From Metabacillus schmidteae (GTDB taxonomy: Bacteria > Bacillota > Bacilli > Bacillales > Bacillaceae): a stretch of 64,000 bases of DNA. Positions within the stretch are counted from its first letter, which is position 1; each line of letters starts with the position of its first letter. The translations under genes were made by a program, and so were the position numbers. The stretch lies in the NCBI RefSeq assembly GCF_903166545.1, contig NZ_CAESCH010000001.1:1182001-1246000 (forward strand), given 5' to 3'. Below are positions 47,219-55,819 of the stretch, piece by piece. The notes below the pieces were generated by a model, which was not told the DNA's origin, ran no database searches, and was given only the letters and a program-made list of their open reading frames with translations.

Positions 47219-47234
47219 TGTGAAATTAATCACA
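47219..47234 (+). promoter_or_regulatory. Probable Rex operator at the roxS start
   Basis: TGTGAAATTAATCACA is an inverted repeat with TGTGA / TCACA arms, close to the Rex consensus TTGTGAA-N4-TTCACAA. Rex represses its targets at high NAD+/NADH and has been shown to control RoxS in B. subtilis. The site covers the predicted first nucleotides. Confidence 0.75.
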
Positions 47235-47337
47235 AACAAACATTTACCCCTTTGTTTGACCGTGAAAATTTCTCCCATCCCCTTTGTTGTCGTTAAGACA
47301 TATAAAAAAGACCTTATACGTTGTATAGGGTCTTTTT
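47222..47337 (+). ncRNA. roxS: RoxS (RsaE) small regulatory RNA
   Basis: The about 116-nt transcript begins GAAATTAATCACAAACAAAC and carries the conserved CU-rich single-stranded boxes ACCCCTTTGTTTG and TCTCCCATCCCCTTTG that pair with ribosome sites of target messages. These match RsaE of Staphylococcus aureus and RoxS of B. subtilis as I remember them. It ends in the terminator AAAGACC...GGGTCTTTTT (47307-47337). RoxS adjusts TCA-cycle and fermentation genes to the NADH balance and to nitric oxide. It lies between yizD and spxH, as in B. subtilis. Confidence 0.93.
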
Positions 47338-47385
47338 ATTTTGTTTTTATGTTCATACTGATTACCTGTTAAAAGTAAGTATACA

Positions 47386-47412
47386 AAAAAGGGAATGACA
47401 GCAGTCACCCCT
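47386..47412 (-). terminator. Terminator of yjbI-spxH
   Basis: On the minus strand GGGGTGAC / GTCATTCCC with TGCT loop is followed by TTTTTTG. Confidence 0.8.
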
Positions 47413-47414
47413 TA

Positions 47415-48296
47415 TTACGTTCCAATATATCTCCAAAATGTTCCGTGTTTTGCTTGCACCTTTTCAACGGTTTGAGAAAGGACGAGTTTCTTAAGTTCTT
47501 TTTCTACTTCGCTTATTGTCATATTGTAAACAGTGGCAATTTCAGCCGATGCAACAAATCGAAAGTGCTGTAAAAAAATTTCTAATGGAGGTGTGTGTGA
47601 TGGTTTTATCACGTCACCAACCATTTCTTCTAAAAGCTGTACATACATATCATAAGGATAAATGCCGGTAATTTTTAATCCTTCTTGCTCAACCTCTTCA
47701 CTAAAAAAGGCGAGTGTTGGTATTTCTTGAACATCCATTTCTGATGTGATTTTTAGATCACATTGTAAAGCCTTTGCGGCACTCTCAGAGTGAAGGTCCT
47801 TACGAAATTCATTTGCATCTAGCCCTACATTACGAGCAATTTCTACTAAGATCTCTTCATCAGATACGTTTTGGCTTTCAATAAATAGTAATTCCTGCAG
47901 TTTTCGTAAGTAGCGAAGGCCAGCTTTTTTTCCTTGCAGTTCTGCGGATTTTATCGCAAGTGATGCTCGATATGGAGTGGACAACGGATTTTCCAGCCAT
48001 ACTTTGCCATCACATGACATGCCTGTACGACATGCTGTTTTTTCCCAAGCCTGGGCGAGCTTTTCAGGGCTTTTTCTTTTCGTAATATTCAATGTCGCTA
48101 GACGCCCGCTAATGATATATTTTATGGTAAAAAGACGTCCATATTCAATTTGCAGCTTTTTTATGATCGGCTCTAGTGCCCAACATTCAGGGCATAGAGG
48201 ATCGACAAACATATAGATTTCTATCGGCTTATCAGGATGCCCATGACAATGGGAGAAGAAGAGGGATATGTTCTGTTTCTCATGCTGATCCTTCAT
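47415..48296 (-). CDS. spxH: SpxH (YjbH), ClpXP adaptor for Spx degradation
   Basis: SpxH delivers Spx to ClpXP and aggregates or is inactivated under stress. The 293-residue product has an N-terminal HCHGHP zinc-like stretch (about 17-21) and a DsbA-like thioredoxin fold with CPEC at 35-38 ([13 protein letters not shown]). The helical domain follows, containing LEELVGD-type segments. ATG 48296 overlaps the end of the globin gene by 17 bp, so translation is coupled. The upstream ribosome site is GAAGG. Being next to RoxS and the globin agrees with a redox/nitrosative-stress theme. Confidence 0.94.
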   Translation of the reverse strand: MKDQHEKQNISLFFSHCHGHPDKPIEIYMFVDPLCPECWALEPIIKKLQIEYGRLFTIKYIISGRLATLNITKRKSPEKLAQAWEKTACRTGMSCDGKVWLENPLSTPYRASLAIKSAELQGKKAGLRYLRKLQELLFIESQNVSDEEILVEIARNVGLDANEFRKDLHSESAAKALQCDLKITSEMDVQEIPTLAFFSEEVEQEGLKITGIYPYDMYVQLLEEMVGDVIKPSHTPPLEIFLQHFRFVASAEIATVYNMTISEVEKELKKLVLSQTVEKVQAKHGTFWRYIGT

Positions 48297-48714
48297 TGCT
48301 TGTGCCTTCTTTCTGATTGCTGCTTTCTTCTTCTGTTTCAGATGTGTTGATCATATGGTGAGCTGTCAGTTGTAATCGGTGGAGGAGAAAATCCTTTATT
48401 TCTCCTTCTAAGCCAGTTTCTTTCATAGCAGCTTCCATACAGCTTATCCACGCTCTTGCTCTTGAAGGTGTAATTTCAAAAGGCAGATGTCTTGCTCTTA
48501 ACATTGGATGTCCATGTTCTTCTGTATAAGCCTGTGGCCCGCCTAAGTACTGTGTCAGAAATTGTTTTTGTTTACGGGCTGTTTCCGTAAGGTCATCGGG
48601 AAATATAGGAGCCAATAATGGATGTTTCTTTACATGTGAATAAAAGGTATCAACAAGCTGCGAAAGAGTCTCTTCTCCAATCGCTTCATAAGGTGTTAAA
48701 TGTTGATTCGTCAT
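48280..48714 (-). CDS. yjbI: Group II truncated hemoglobin (YjbI)
   Basis: The 144-residue product has the two-over-two globin layout: [20 protein letters not shown] near the N terminus, PIFPDDL near 37 and [13 protein letters not shown] near 66-78 with the proximal His. [13 protein letters not shown] carries the group II Trp. The last 25 residues (from [14 protein letters not shown]) are an acidic, probably flexible tail not needed for the fold. B. subtilis YjbI binds oxygen tightly. The overlap with spxH implies joint expression. Confidence 0.93.
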   Translation of the reverse strand: MTNQHLTPYEAIGEETLSQLVDTFYSHVKKHPLLAPIFPDDLTETARKQKQFLTQYLGGPQAYTEEHGHPMLRARHLPFEITPSRARAWISCMEAAMKETGLEGEIKDFLLHRLQLTAHHMINTSETEEESSNQKEGTSNEGSA

Positions 48715-48759
48715 GTTGATTTCTCCTTTTCGATATGCTAAATACTAGGGTCTTTTCTA

Positions 48760-48988
48760 AAGGCTGTTTTCGCACAAATTGTTGTTTTTGATACAGTAAA
48801 GGTAAAAAATTAGTCCGTTTCATTGCGCTGCAGACACTCGCTTTCCGCGGGGAGGAAGCTGAGCCTCGGCTTCGCCTGCGGGGTCTCAGGCTTTCCTCAC
48901 TTCCCGCAGGAGTCGAGTGTCTTCCGCTCCATTTCACTATAGAGTTAAAATATTGTTTTAAAAGACTAATCTTTGCGAAAACAGCCTT
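48760..48988 (-). repeat. Intact MITE-like repeat, family A, copy 3
   Basis: The 229-bp element begins AAGGCTGTTTTCGCA and ends TGCGAAAACAGCCTT, perfect 15-bp terminal inverted repeats. It is flanked on each side by TCTA, a likely 4-bp target duplication (48756-48759 and 48989-48992). The AT-rich arms surround the GC-rich, self-complementary core (about 48815-48935). No transposase gene is present. It lies just upstream of yjbI and may affect its expression. Confidence 0.88.
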
Positions 48989-49162
48989 TCTAAAATGATT
49001 TTCATCTTAGGTAGTTTTTCGTTTTTAATGTAAGTTCATTTTAACAAGCGTTCTTATATATCTCAAACAAACCGCTCTCAAATGTTATATTTACCAATAT
49101 TTTATGTGTAAAAGAAGAGAGTATGTACAATTATCTTGCTCCATAAAGTCAGGAAAAAGGTG

Positions 49163-49193
49163 AAAAAAAAAAGACCATCATAACGAATGGTCT
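49163..49193 (-). terminator. Terminator of yjbK-cwlQ
   Basis: On the minus strand GACCATTCG / TGATGGTC stem with TTA loop is followed by ten T residues. Confidence 0.9.
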
Positions 49194-49208
49194 GTGTAAA
49201 AGAATACC

Positions 49209-49853
49209 CTACACCATATAAGTTGAAGTAATCTTTCTTACATAGTTTTGCGTTTCTTTAAAAGGTGGAATACCGCCGTATTTATCTACGTTACCAGGTC
49301 CGGCGTTGTATGCGGCCAAAGCGAGGGATACATCACCATTGTATCTTGATAACATTTGTTTTAAATACTTTGTTCCTCCTTCAACATTTTGGGTTGCATC
49401 AAGAGGATTATCGACACCTAACGATCTGGCAGTTGCCGGCATCAATTGCATTAAGCCCATTGCTCCTGCATGGCTTTTAGCCGTTGGGTTAAAGCCGGAT
49501 TCCTGCTTAATCACAGCACGAATTAACTTTTCATCGACTCCATACTTTTCAGCTGCCTTATTAATGATTTCATTAATTGTGTTTCCTTGATTAGGAGAGT
49601 TTTCTTTGCTGGCTGAAGTCACCTGATTTAAAACAGGAGAATTCATATCCAGTTTTGGTAAAGTTGAAAGTGCAGGAAGCACATTCGAATTTACTGTCCC
49701 ACTATTACCGGGAGTCATTGAGAGAAAAGATTTTAGTAACTCTTGAAAATTCGTTTCAAAATTGGAATCACCCGTCTGATTTGGAGACTGATTAAAGTTT
49801 TGAAGTGCTTGCAATTCAAGCATTGTTTTGTAATATTTCATTTTAATATCCAA
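49209..49853 (-). CDS. cwlQ: Lytic transglycosylase (CwlQ/YjbJ-like)
   Basis: The enzyme cleaves peptidoglycan glycan strands. The 214-residue product has an unstructured, Asn/Ser-rich first 90 residues and a C-terminal SLT domain. The catalytic Glu118 lies in [15 protein letters not shown], followed by [18 protein letters not shown] and [17 protein letters not shown]. There is no obvious signal peptide, so export would need another route, as noted for the B. subtilis protein. TTG 49853 has GAGGT 8 bp upstream; ATG 49841 is an alternative. It is 5 bp after yjbK. Confidence 0.9.
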   Translation of the reverse strand: MDIKMKYYKTMLELQALQNFNQSPNQTGDSNFETNFQELLKSFLSMTPGNSGTVNSNVLPALSTLPKLDMNSPVLNQVTSASKENSPNQGNTINEIINKAAEKYGVDEKLIRAVIKQESGFNPTAKSHAGAMGLMQLMPATARSLGVDNPLDATQNVEGGTKYLKQMLSRYNGDVSLALAAYNAGPGNVDKYGGIPPFKETQNYVRKITSTYMV

Positions 49854-49858
49854 GAATC

Positions 49859-50443
49859 TTACCTCATCTCACTATATTTTTGCTCATAAAAACGACGGAT
49901 TTTATTTTTTGTCTCGCGGAATGGAATATTTAATTCTTTCAAAAGGTTAAGGAAAACCTTTTTTCCTTCCTGCTCATCTGTTACTTCATATTCAAGCTCA
50001 AAGTCTTCTATATTTAAATATCGGCTGTGATCGATCACAAGTAAACCATTTTGATAATTTATTTCGGCGCGTAATGTTGATAAAGTACCGAAATAGCTCA
50101 TATCTTTTTTATTGATTCCCAGGCTGGTTAATCTTTCGGTAACCTGTCCATTCTCGAGATTCCCTGTTTTTATCATCTTTTGGGCTGATTCTTCTGTAAT
50201 CATTTGATGAGTTTCAAGTATGCCAACTTCGGCAGGTTCCTTTAATGTCATCACAAATTGATTCTGTTTCTTTCTAATTCGAAGAGCAGCTCCAAGCTCT
50301 TTTAATGAAAATTGCGGTGTATCAAAATAATGATTTTCCTGCAGAAAGAATTGTTCATCTTTCAATTGGAAGATTTCTTTTATGTTCATAAACTCATCAC
50401 TAGTTAATAAGTTTTTAAATTCAATTTCTATTTCTTGTGACAT
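49859..50443 (-). CDS. yjbK: CYTH domain protein (YjbK)
   Basis: The 194-residue protein has the CYTH/TTM signature EIEFK (ExExK) at residues 6-10 and further charged strands [18 protein letters not shown] and [10 protein letters not shown] around a tunnel fold. Family members hydrolyse triphosphates (inorganic triphosphate or ThTP) or act as adenylate cyclases; the substrate here is unknown. It is next to the alarmone synthetase gene sasB and shares its divergent promoter region with yjbL. Confidence 0.9.
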   Translation of the reverse strand: MSQEIEIEFKNLLTSDEFMNIKEIFQLKDEQFFLQENHYFDTPQFSLKELGAALRIRKKQNQFVMTLKEPAEVGILETHQMITEESAQKMIKTGNLENGQVTERLTSLGINKKDMSYFGTLSTLRAEINYQNGLLVIDHSRYLNIEDFELEYEVTDEQEGKKVFLNLLKELNIPFRETKNKIRRFYEQKYSEMR

Positions 50444-50603
50444 TCAGTTTGCCCTCACTAATCAATAGTTTAAAGCGGAGGCCGTAAGTAAACGGAGCGC
50501 TTCCGCTTTTAATATTATCTCGAAATTATATAGTCTGCAATGTTATCATGTAACTTTTTAATATGGTAAAATAATCTTGGATTGTAATGGAAGGAGACTC
50601 ATT

Positions 50604-50987
50604 ATGAATACTAGAATTGAATTAGTTAAAACAAAAATTGAAAATAATACGTTAATATTGGAGCCGGAAGAAGTATCATCAGGGTTAGAGCAAAGTGTTT
50701 TAAAGGCTCAAGGACAGATGCTTGTTGATTCAGATCATTTGGCATTTATTTATATACTAGAATCAGATGATGAGTTTGTCTATGCAAGCCTTCCTCATCA
50801 AATTTGGCCACAACTAAAGGAAGCGTTGGACAAAGATTATCAAGTTGAGATGAAAATGAGTAATTATCAAGTTGAACTAGAAAATTTATTAGAAGAATTA
50901 CGTTATCTATTAGAGAATATTAAAGATAATGCAAATTATGGAGATGAAATGGAGAGTAAGGTAGTAGAACTTTTTTCTCTTGTCTAA
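50604..50987 (+). CDS. yjbL: YjbL family protein (UPF0738)
   Basis: The 127-residue product begins MNTRIELVKTKIENNTLIL and contains SDHLAFIYILESDDEFVYAS and a leucine-rich helix ENLLEELRYLLENI. Function is unknown; conserved in Bacilli. ATG 50604 has AAGGAGA; nine upstream codons in the same frame lack a site. It is followed by sasB after 41 bp. Confidence 0.85.
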   Translation: MNTRIELVKTKIENNTLILEPEEVSSGLEQSVLKAQGQMLVDSDHLAFIYILESDDEFVYASLPHQIWPQLKEALDKDYQVEMKMSNYQVELENLLEELRYLLENIKDNANYGDEMESKVVELFSLV

Positions 50988-51028
50988 CATGTATTGACAA
51001 CAGGAGGTTTTGTTAGGGGGATACATAG

Positions 51029-51655
51029 ATGGAAGGTCAACAATGGAAAGCATTTTTGGCTCCTTATAACCAGGCAGTTGAGGAACTAAAGGTTAAGTTA
51101 AGAGGAATTCGATCACAATATGAGCTGGAGCATTCCAATTCTCCGATCGAGTTTGTCACAGGTCGCGTGAAGCCTATTGCTAGTATTTTAGATAAAGCAA
51201 AGCGGAAAAATATATCAATGGAAGATTTGGAAGAAGGTCTGCAGGATATTGCGGGTATAAGGATGATGTGTCAGTTTGTCGATGATATTAGGTTTGTCGT
51301 GAATATGTTAAAAAACCGAAATGATCTGGAAATCATTGAAGAGCGAGATTATATCACAAATCAAAAAGATAGTGGTTACAGATCCTATCATCTTGTTGCA
51401 AAATATCCGGTGCAGACCATTGCGGGAGAAAAGAAGCTTTTAGTCGAAATTCAGATTCGAACGTTATCAATGAATTTTTGGGCAACAATTGAACATTCAT
51501 TAAATTATAAATATAGCGGGAACATTCCTGATAACATCAAAGTCCGCTTAAAACGAGCTGCAGAAGCAGCGTATTCGCTTGATGAAGAAATGTCCCAAAT
51601 AAGAGGGGAAATCCAGGAAGCACAAGCTATTTTCTCAAGAAAGACCGATAATTAA
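51029..51655 (+). CDS. sasB: Small alarmone synthetase SasB (RelQ/YjbM)
   Basis: The enzyme makes (p)ppGpp from GTP/GDP and ATP without the hydrolase and regulatory domains of Rel. The 208-residue product has the synthetase motifs VTGRVKPIASILDK, LQDIAGIRMMCQFVDDI near 71, DSGYRSYHLV near 112 and VEIQIRTLSMNFWATIEHSL near 133, all consistent with RelQ. Members are homotetramers that are activated by pppGpp. It is transcribed with yjbL, nadK and the RluA gene. Confidence 0.94.
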   Translation: MEGQQWKAFLAPYNQAVEELKVKLRGIRSQYELEHSNSPIEFVTGRVKPIASILDKAKRKNISMEDLEEGLQDIAGIRMMCQFVDDIRFVVNMLKNRNDLEIIEERDYITNQKDSGYRSYHLVAKYPVQTIAGEKKLLVEIQIRTLSMNFWATIEHSLNYKYSGNIPDNIKVRLKRAAEAAYSLDEEMSQIRGEIQEAQAIFSRKTDN

Positions 51656-51705
51656 TATGTACACTAGCCTTATTATGAAAATAAAACAATAAAGGGGTAG
51701 TATCT

Positions 51706-52509
51706 ATGAAATTTGCTATTTCATCAAAGGGTGATCCAATTTCAAATTCAATCATGCAAAAAATGAAGACCTATTTAATTGATTTTCAGCTTGAATATGA
51801 TGAAGATTATCCGGATATCGTGATTTCAGTTGGAGGGGATGGAACGCTTTTATATGCATTCCATCGTTACAAAGATAGATTAGATAAAACGGCCTTTATT
51901 GGGGTACATACAGGTCACTTAGGGTTTTATGCGGATTGGGTACCTGAGGAAATTGAAAAGCTTGTTATTGCCATTGCGAAGACACCTTATCAGGTTGTAG
52001 AATATCCAATCTTAGAGGTCATTATCCGTCATAATGATGGTGGACGAGAGGCAAAGTATTTAGCCCTCAATGAATGTACGGTGAAAAGCATTGAAGGAAC
52101 ACTTGTTATGAATGTTGAGATTAAAGGACAAATGTTTGAAACCTTTAGAGGTGACGGGTTGTGTATGTCTACACCTTCAGGAAGTACTGCTTATAATAAA
52201 GCACTAGGTGGAGCTATTTTACATCCTTCTATACGGGCAATTCAATTGGCAGAAATGGCGTCAATTAATAACAGGGTCTTTCGAACAATTGGATCTCCAT
52301 TAATTTTGCCTGAGCATCATACATGTATGTTAAAGCCAGTGAATGATGTTGATTTTCAAATTACGATTGATCATCTAACATTGCTGCATAAAGATGTAAA
52401 GTCGATTCAATGTAGAGTGGCACATGAAAATGTTCGTTTTGCAAGATTCAAGCCATTCCCATTCTGGAATCGTGTGCGAGATTCATTTGTAGGAAATACC
52501 GAAAAATAA
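51706..52509 (+). CDS. nadK: NAD kinase
   Basis: NadK phosphorylates NAD to NADP. The 267-residue product has [11 protein letters not shown] with the catalytic Asp45, LNECTVKS near 124 and [20 protein letters not shown] near 157-176. It corresponds to yjbN (PpnKA) by position and length. It starts 50 bp after sasB with AAAGGGG, and its stop overlaps the next start by one base (TAATG). Confidence 0.94.
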   Translation: MKFAISSKGDPISNSIMQKMKTYLIDFQLEYDEDYPDIVISVGGDGTLLYAFHRYKDRLDKTAFIGVHTGHLGFYADWVPEEIEKLVIAIAKTPYQVVEYPILEVIIRHNDGGREAKYLALNECTVKSIEGTLVMNVEIKGQMFETFRGDGLCMSTPSGSTAYNKALGGAILHPSIRAIQLAEMASINNRVFRTIGSPLILPEHHTCMLKPVNDVDFQITIDHLTLLHKDVKSIQCRVAHENVRFARFKPFPFWNRVRDSFVGNTEK

Positions 52510-53408
52510 TGAACAGAGCATTTCAGTTGGAATGGACAATTCGTAAGGAAGAAGCAGATATGCTCATCTTTGACTTTGTGAAAGCAAAGAAGATCTCTAA
52601 GCGGGCTTTAACAGATATTAAATTTAACGGTGGAGACATCTTAGTCAATTCTGAACATGTGACTGTTAGACATAAGGTAAAAGAGGGAGATGTCCTAACC
52701 ATCATTTTTCCCGAGGAAGAAAGAGGTTTAGGTTTACAAGCTGACGAAGTACCCTTTGATATTGTTTATGAGGATCAACATTGTTTAGTTATCAATAAAC
52801 CGCCGTATGTTCCTTCTATTCCATCCCGGGAGCATACAAACGGAACAATTGCGAATGGATTGATTCACTATTATGAAGAACATCATATACCTTCTACCAT
52901 TCATATTGTGAACCGTTTGGATAAAGATACATCAGGACTTATGCTTGTAGCGAAGCATCGTTTTGCACATTCTTTATTTTCTACACAACAAAAAACGAAG
53001 GAAATCCATCGCACATACAAAGCAATCGTTCATGGTGTACTTATTCAGGAAAGAGGAACAATATCAAGCCCGATTGGAAGAAAAAAAGATAGTATCATTG
53101 AAAGAGAAGTCTGTGAGAATGGACAAGCTGCGGTTACACATTATGAGGTCATTCAACGATTTGAAGATAAAACACTTGTAAAGCTTGTTCTTGAAACTGG
53201 AAGAACTCATCAAATTCGTGTACATATGTCATCAATTGGACATCCTTTATGCGGAGATCAATTATACGGTGGAAATGAAGAAGAGATAAAGAGGCAGGCC
53301 CTTCATAGCTCAGAGCTGTCATTTTGGCATCCAATGCTAGAAAAGCAATGTAAGTTTGAGTCCGAAATGCCTGAGGATATGAGTAAATTACTTAGCCCTA
53401 CTACATGA
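52509..53408 (+). CDS. RluA family 23S rRNA pseudouridine synthase
   Basis: The 299-residue protein has an S4-like N-terminal part with KKISKRALTDIKFNGGDILV (about 27-47), and the RluA motif HIVNRLDKDTSGLMLVAKH near 131-149, whose Asp is catalytic. ETGRTHQIRVHMSSIGHPL (about 234-252) is conserved. It modifies rRNA uridines; the exact position is not deducible. It corresponds to yjbO. One-base overlap with nadK suggests coupled translation. Confidence 0.93.
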   Translation: MNRAFQLEWTIRKEEADMLIFDFVKAKKISKRALTDIKFNGGDILVNSEHVTVRHKVKEGDVLTIIFPEEERGLGLQADEVPFDIVYEDQHCLVINKPPYVPSIPSREHTNGTIANGLIHYYEEHHIPSTIHIVNRLDKDTSGLMLVAKHRFAHSLFSTQQKTKEIHRTYKAIVHGVLIQERGTISSPIGRKKDSIIEREVCENGQAAVTHYEVIQRFEDKTLVKLVLETGRTHQIRVHMSSIGHPLCGDQLYGGNEEEIKRQALHSSELSFWHPMLEKQCKFESEMPEDMSKLLSPTT

Positions 53409-53425
53409 AAACAGTAGGGCTTTTT
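53394..53425 (+). terminator. Terminator of the yjbL-yjbO operon
   Basis: AGCCCTACT / AGTAGGGCT stem overlapping the stop codon, then TTTTT. Also lies at the end of the convergent prpE. Confidence 0.9.
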
Positions 53426-53436
53426 ATATTGAACCA

Positions 53437-54171
53437 TTACTTTTCTCTAAATCTTGTTTCATCATATGGCAGGCTTGATGGAACAGAAATAAGCTCCTCC
53501 TCCGGGTAACGAAAGGCTGTGAGTTTATTTCCAAAAACAGCTCCGGTATCAATGTTAATTGTGCGATTCACTCGCCTGGCTTCTTTTATCGGGGTATGAC
53601 CATATACAATCATTGGTTTTCCTTGATAATGCTGAGCCCAATCGCGGCGTTCAGGCGTTCCATCCGGATTTTTCTTTCCTGTAATATCTCCATATAAAAC
53701 AAAGGTTTTGACTGCATTAGTGTTCTTGCCTATATAATCCTCGCGAATGCCTGCGTGAGCAACAACTAATTTGCCGTTATCGAGAATTTGGTAAAGATGA
53801 GAAGATTCATATAACCACATAAATTTAGCCTTAACATCGGCTTGGTCCTTTGGGGCTAACTGTTCATATTCAGCCACAGTAGTTTCAAGTCCATGAGTGA
53901 TTTGTACTTTATTTCCTAAAAAGAAGCGATAAAGTTTATTGCAGTGATTCCCAGGAGAATAGTGGGCATGATTTTCCTTTAGAAGCTGATAAACCACATG
54001 AATGACCTGAATAGAATTGGGCCCGCGATCTGTTAAATCTCCAACAAAAGACAGCTTTCTTCCATCTGGATGCAAAGGTATGCCTGATTCCCATTCATAG
54101 CCCAACTTTTTCGTTAACTCCTCGAATTCAGCATAACATCCATGTATATCACCTATTACATCAATTTTCAT
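53437..54171 (-). CDS. prpE: Bis(5'-nucleosyl)-tetraphosphatase / phosphoprotein phosphatase PrpE
   Basis: PrpE cleaves diadenosine tetraphosphate, and it was also described as affecting spore germination in B. subtilis. The 244-residue metallophosphatase has the PPP motifs GDIHG near 7-11, [10 protein letters not shown] near 44-53 and GNHCNK near 77, with further ligands in VVAHAGI near 137. It corresponds to yjbP. ATG 54171 follows AGAGGTG. Confidence 0.92.
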   Translation of the reverse strand: MKIDVIGDIHGCYAEFEELTKKLGYEWESGIPLHPDGRKLSFVGDLTDRGPNSIQVIHVVYQLLKENHAHYSPGNHCNKLYRFFLGNKVQITHGLETTVAEYEQLAPKDQADVKAKFMWLYESSHLYQILDNGKLVVAHAGIREDYIGKNTNAVKTFVLYGDITGKKNPDGTPERRDWAQHYQGKPMIVYGHTPIKEARRVNRTINIDTGAVFGNKLTAFRYPEEELISVPSSLPYDETRFREK

Positions 54172-54208
54172 ATGTAAACACCTCTTGTCAGTTCTTTTAA
54201 TATAATAA

Positions 54209-54238
54209 AAAGGGCACTCTAGTGATAGAGTACCCTTA
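54209..54238 (-). terminator. Terminator of the rodA-like gene
   Basis: On the minus strand AAGGGTACTCTA / TAGAGTGCCCTT stem with TCAC loop, then TTTTTATT. It separates the rodA-like gene from prpE. Confidence 0.9.
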
Positions 54239-54292
54239 GATTAGATTAAGTATAATTGCTAACCGTTGCTTGCAGTCCGGGTACCACTTTTC

Positions 54293-55468
54293 TTAATCAA
54301 ACATATATTTTCTTGTTCTTGAGCGAACATTTAAAACAATACCGATTGCTACCATATAGGTTGCGAGTGAACTACCGCCATAGCTAACAAATGGTAATGG
54401 TAATCCGGTGATAGGAAGAAGACCGATTGTCATGCCGATGTTTTGGAATACTTGGAAAGTAATCATTCCGATAACACCTGTACATAGATAGCTGCCATAT
54501 GGATCATTACTTTCTAAAGAGATATGGATCATTCGGTAGATAAGTAAAAAGAATAGCGATACAACGATACTACCACCAATGAAACCAAATTGCTCAGCTA
54601 TAATAGCAAAAATAAAATCAGTATGAGCCTCTGGTAAATACACTTCTAAATTATTATATCCTTTTCCACCTAATTCTCCTGACCCAATTGCGAGTAGTGA
54701 TTTAACAAGCTGGAAACCCTGTTCTCCGGAATATTCATAAGGATTTAACCAACCATAAAATCGATCCAATTGATAGGATTGACCACCAAGAATATATTTT
54801 AAAAGGATATCAGGATATTTAAAAAATAGGATAAGGAATGTAGCTACACCCACTACAAACGTAATAACTGCTGGTAAAATAATACGCCATTTAATGCCTG
54901 AAATCAGAAGTAATGAAGCAATAATCACACAGAATACCATTGTCATTCCCATATCCGGTTGTCTAATTAACAATAGAATAGGGGGACCGGCAACTGCCGC
55001 TATTTTTCCTATAAGAAGAAAATCATCCTTTGTTGTATTTTGTGGATAACTCTCTCGATGGTCAGCAACGACTTTACTTAAGACGATAATAATAATAATT
55101 TTCATTAATTCTGAAGGCTGGAAATTCCCAAGCGGTCCTAATTTATACCAGGCTGTTGCCCCTTTAATGGTTTGAACAATTCCTTCCGGTAATACTTCCA
55201 AACCTAGTAACAGTAATAAACCGAAACCATATAAATACCATGAAAGCTGTCTAAAGCGATCATAATCGATGAGCATTGTCACAGCAATAGCAACAGCTCC
55301 AATGATGTACCACTGAATTTGTTTTATCGAAAAATTAATACTTTGCAGTGTGGCAGGTAATGTTGTTTCCGCACTATCAATAGCAACTGTACTGACAATC
55401 GCTAATAAAAATAATATAAAAATTAACGTATAATCTATTTGCTGTTGAGGGGATTTATCATTTGTCAT
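54293..55468 (-). CDS. rodA: FtsW/RodA/SpoVE family peptidoglycan glycosyltransferase
   Basis: The 391-residue SEDS protein has ten predicted helices and the family signatures GATAWYKLGPLGNFQPSE near 101-118 and GVIGMITFQVFQNIGMTIG, with VSYGGSS near the C terminus. SEDS proteins polymerise glycan chains with a partner penicillin-binding protein; RodA acts in side-wall synthesis. The assignment RodA versus a second FtsW cannot be settled by eye; no pbp gene is adjacent. From memory, B. subtilis has its rodA elsewhere. Confidence 0.82.
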   Translation of the reverse strand: MTNDKSPQQQIDYTLIFILFLLAIVSTVAIDSAETTLPATLQSINFSIKQIQWYIIGAVAIAVTMLIDYDRFRQLSWYLYGFGLLLLLGLEVLPEGIVQTIKGATAWYKLGPLGNFQPSELMKIIIIIVLSKVVADHRESYPQNTTKDDFLLIGKIAAVAGPPILLLIRQPDMGMTMVFCVIIASLLLISGIKWRIILPAVITFVVGVATFLILFFKYPDILLKYILGGQSYQLDRFYGWLNPYEYSGEQGFQLVKSLLAIGSGELGGKGYNNLEVYLPEAHTDFIFAIIAEQFGFIGGSIVVSLFFLLIYRMIHISLESNDPYGSYLCTGVIGMITFQVFQNIGMTIGLLPITGLPLPFVSYGGSSLATYMVAIGIVLNVRSRTRKYMFD

Positions 55469-55819
55469 ATTCGATCCCTTTCTAAAATCTTTTAACTTGA
55501 AAAACGGTCTATCTTCATTGTATCATTTACAATCTTAAAGGATTGTGAACGATTTGCAAAGAATCCTTTTATAAAAGGAAAATAAAGTTATTTTTGTACT
55601 TTGTGGATCTGATAATTTGATCAAGTAAAGGATGTTGAGCATTTCTGAAATGTTTCAATTGTGTAAATAGTTGTCAACTTATTGATTCATTAAATACATA
55701 TAGAATATTATAGTTATTATGAGCAGAAGCACAATATGTAGAAATACTTAAGTTTTTGTCGAATGCATGGAACATTTTTTCATATATATAATTTAACCTA
55801 AAGAGAGGAGGAATAACTT
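55469..55819. promoter_or_regulatory. Upstream region of mgtE with a probable promoter
   Basis: TTGATT (55682-55687) and TATTAT (55706-55711) are separated by 18 bp and would give a roughly 100-nt leader. The M-box magnesium riboswitch that controls mgtE in B. subtilis was looked for and not seen. CCTTTTATAAAAGG at about 55567-55580 is a short palindrome of unknown role. Confidence 0.5.

Noticed and set aside
48686..48937. 83-codon open frame over repeat A copy 3 (and a similar 71-codon one at 38066-38281)
   Set aside because: Corresponding frames occur in all copies (a shared E/KWS-RH-TPAGSEE-type peptide), but small indels shift the frame between copies and no ribosome site precedes them. 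The conservation is better explained by the DNA/RNA palindrome.
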